Source: Smithella sp. SCADC (GTDB lineage Bacteria > Desulfobacterota > Syntrophia > Syntrophales > Smithellaceae). Taken from it: DNA of 32,326 bases. The notes under the pieces are model-generated. The model did no database searches. It was not told where the DNA came from and was given only the letters and a program-made list of their open reading frames with translations. A program made the position numbers and the translations under genes. This document shows, piece by piece, positions 31,249-32,326 of the stretch; positions within the stretch are counted from its first letter, which is position 1, and each line of letters begins with the position of its first letter. The stretch covers positions 1 through 32,326 of the forward strand of contig JQDQ01000121.1 of NCBI GenBank assembly GCA_000747625.2. Direction: 5' to 3'.

Positions 31249-31484
31249 TGGCTGGATGAAGACCCTTGTTATGCAGGGTTGGCTAAGAGCAGAAAAAAGA
31301 GAGAGGAACGTTATGAGGCTTGGGTGAAAGATCTATTCCCGAAGGCGAATGGGAATTGATGCGCAAATCGCTACAGCGAGGACAATTAACCGGCAGCAAT
31401 CGGTTCATTGACGAAATTGAAACAAAAATTAATCATCGTATCGAATTTCGAGGGCAAGGACGACCGAGGAAGAATAAAAAATAA
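31249..31484 (+). pseudogene. REP-associated transposase C-terminal fragment, frameshifted
   Basis: Manual translation WLDEDPCYAGLAKSRKKREERYEAWVKDL[frameshift]IPEGEWELMRKSLQRGQLTGSNRFIDEIETKINHRIEFRGQGRPRKNKK*; typical RAYT C-terminus. Confidence 0.85.
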
Positions 31485-31566
31485 ATCTGTCCCCTTTTAC
31501 TAGTCCCCTTTTACTACCTTTTACTATAATTTGTTAAATATCAACGATGGAAATATAATGAAAGTT

Positions 31567-32064
31567 TTAATGACATTTTATTTCTAATTTCTGGTTTAAT
31601 TTGTAGTATTTTTTTTGTAAGATAAAATCATATGAATTTTTTCTGATACTAAAACATTTGGAAAAATCAACAACGCCACCTGCAATATATTTTAGTTTGT
31701 TATTAGGCTCTACATAAAAATATTTTAAATAACTTTTTTCACTTGAAGTATCTATTATATTTGTTTCTATAAGTTCACTTATTTTTTCAGGGGCAGTTGC
31801 AGAATTTATATCTCGGATTGGGGCTAATATTATGCTGGTAAGCTTTGTCTTATTTTCTAAGGAAATTTCACATGAATGTGATAATACCATTGCATCTGCA
31901 AAATCTGGCGGTTTTGAAACGTTCCAACCTTTTTTATCCTCGGAAGAAGTAGTTATATAATTTATTATGCCAAAATGAATTGCGCCAAGTAGATGAATAT
32001 TGGATAAGATGTCTCCTTGTATTAAAGAATTTGTATCAAATGTTTCATCATCGATATAATACAT
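31567..32064 (-). CDS. Hypothetical protein
   Basis: 165-aa ORF, MYYIDDETFDTNSLIQGDILSNIHL...ADAMVLSHSCEISL; QGDI...VLSHSC pattern noted, family not identified. Confidence 0.65.
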   Translation of the reverse strand: MYYIDDETFDTNSLIQGDILSNIHLLGAIHFGIINYITTSSEDKKGWNVSKPPDFADAMVLSHSCEISLENKTKLTSIILAPIRDINSATAPEKISELIETNIIDTSSEKSYLKYFYVEPNNKLKYIAGGVVDFSKCFSIRKNSYDFILQKKYYKLNQKLEIKCH

Positions 32065-32067
32065 AGA

Positions 32068-32326
32068 CTAATCATCCCATTCATCTTTGAATGAAATTGT
32101 ATCAGATAGGTCGATAATATTTTTTAATAAATTAAATTCATCAATAGTTTTGATATATATTATGTCTGGTTGTAAGTCTGCCAGGTATACGGCATCAAAG
32201 GGATCGTCGATAAAAGGTTGTGAAGAAAGTTTTAGATTAAGAAGATAGTCTGCAATATATCTGTCGACTCTATCTTGAAGTTTCTCTTCGAACTCTGGTT
32301 CAGAAAGTAGCTCATTTATTAAATCT
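32068..32326 (-). CDS. Partial hypothetical protein running off the window end
   Basis: Open minus-strand frame DLINELLSEPEFEEKLQDRVDRYIADYLLNLKLSSQPFIDDPFDAVYLADLQPDIIYIKTIDEFNLLKNIIDLSDTISFKDEWDD*; stop is 3 nt from the next ORF start. Confidence 0.6.
   Translation of the reverse strand, partial: DLINELLSEPEFEEKLQDRVDRYIADYLLNLKLSSQPFIDDPFDAVYLADLQPDIIYIKTIDEFNLLKNIIDLSDTISFKDEWDD

Overview
The window is a defence and mobile-element island that looks like it comes from a Smithella-like member of the Syntrophales. That taxon is inferred from memory of the Smithella Cas12a protein, not from a search. (1) Bases 1-3155 are a 48-repeat CRISPR array (32-nt, type I-C-like repeat) next to cas2, cas1 and cas4 on the minus strand. 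No I-C interference genes (cas3/5/8c/7) are present in the window. A Bro-N gene with one nonsense codon sits between cas4 and cas1. A Fic gene follows, bounded on its far side by a duplicated N-terminal piece of the same cas4. (2) Bases 8530-11064 are a second array: 40 repeats of 36 nt, whose reverse strand ends in the Cas12a-type AATTTCTACTATTGTAGAT handle. It is followed on the minus strand by cas2, cas1, cas4, a 1064-aa second type V effector and a full-length 1250-aa Cas12a. The second effector has a RuvC split into three motifs and a Cys4 zinc ribbon, and resembles Cas12a2 / V-A'. The tandem dual-effector operon with one shared array is the main finding. (3) Downstream are MntA/HepT (hepT frameshifted), a REP-rich non-coding stretch, a WYL protein, an APC permease, a TetR regulator, a doubly disrupted thiolase, a 46-nt near-perfect palindrome, a tRNA-3'-end-like att remnant with a decayed integrase, two toxin-antitoxin pairs framed by a 56-bp direct repeat, and RAYT transposase debris. 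All calls come from reading the sequence. No searches were run.
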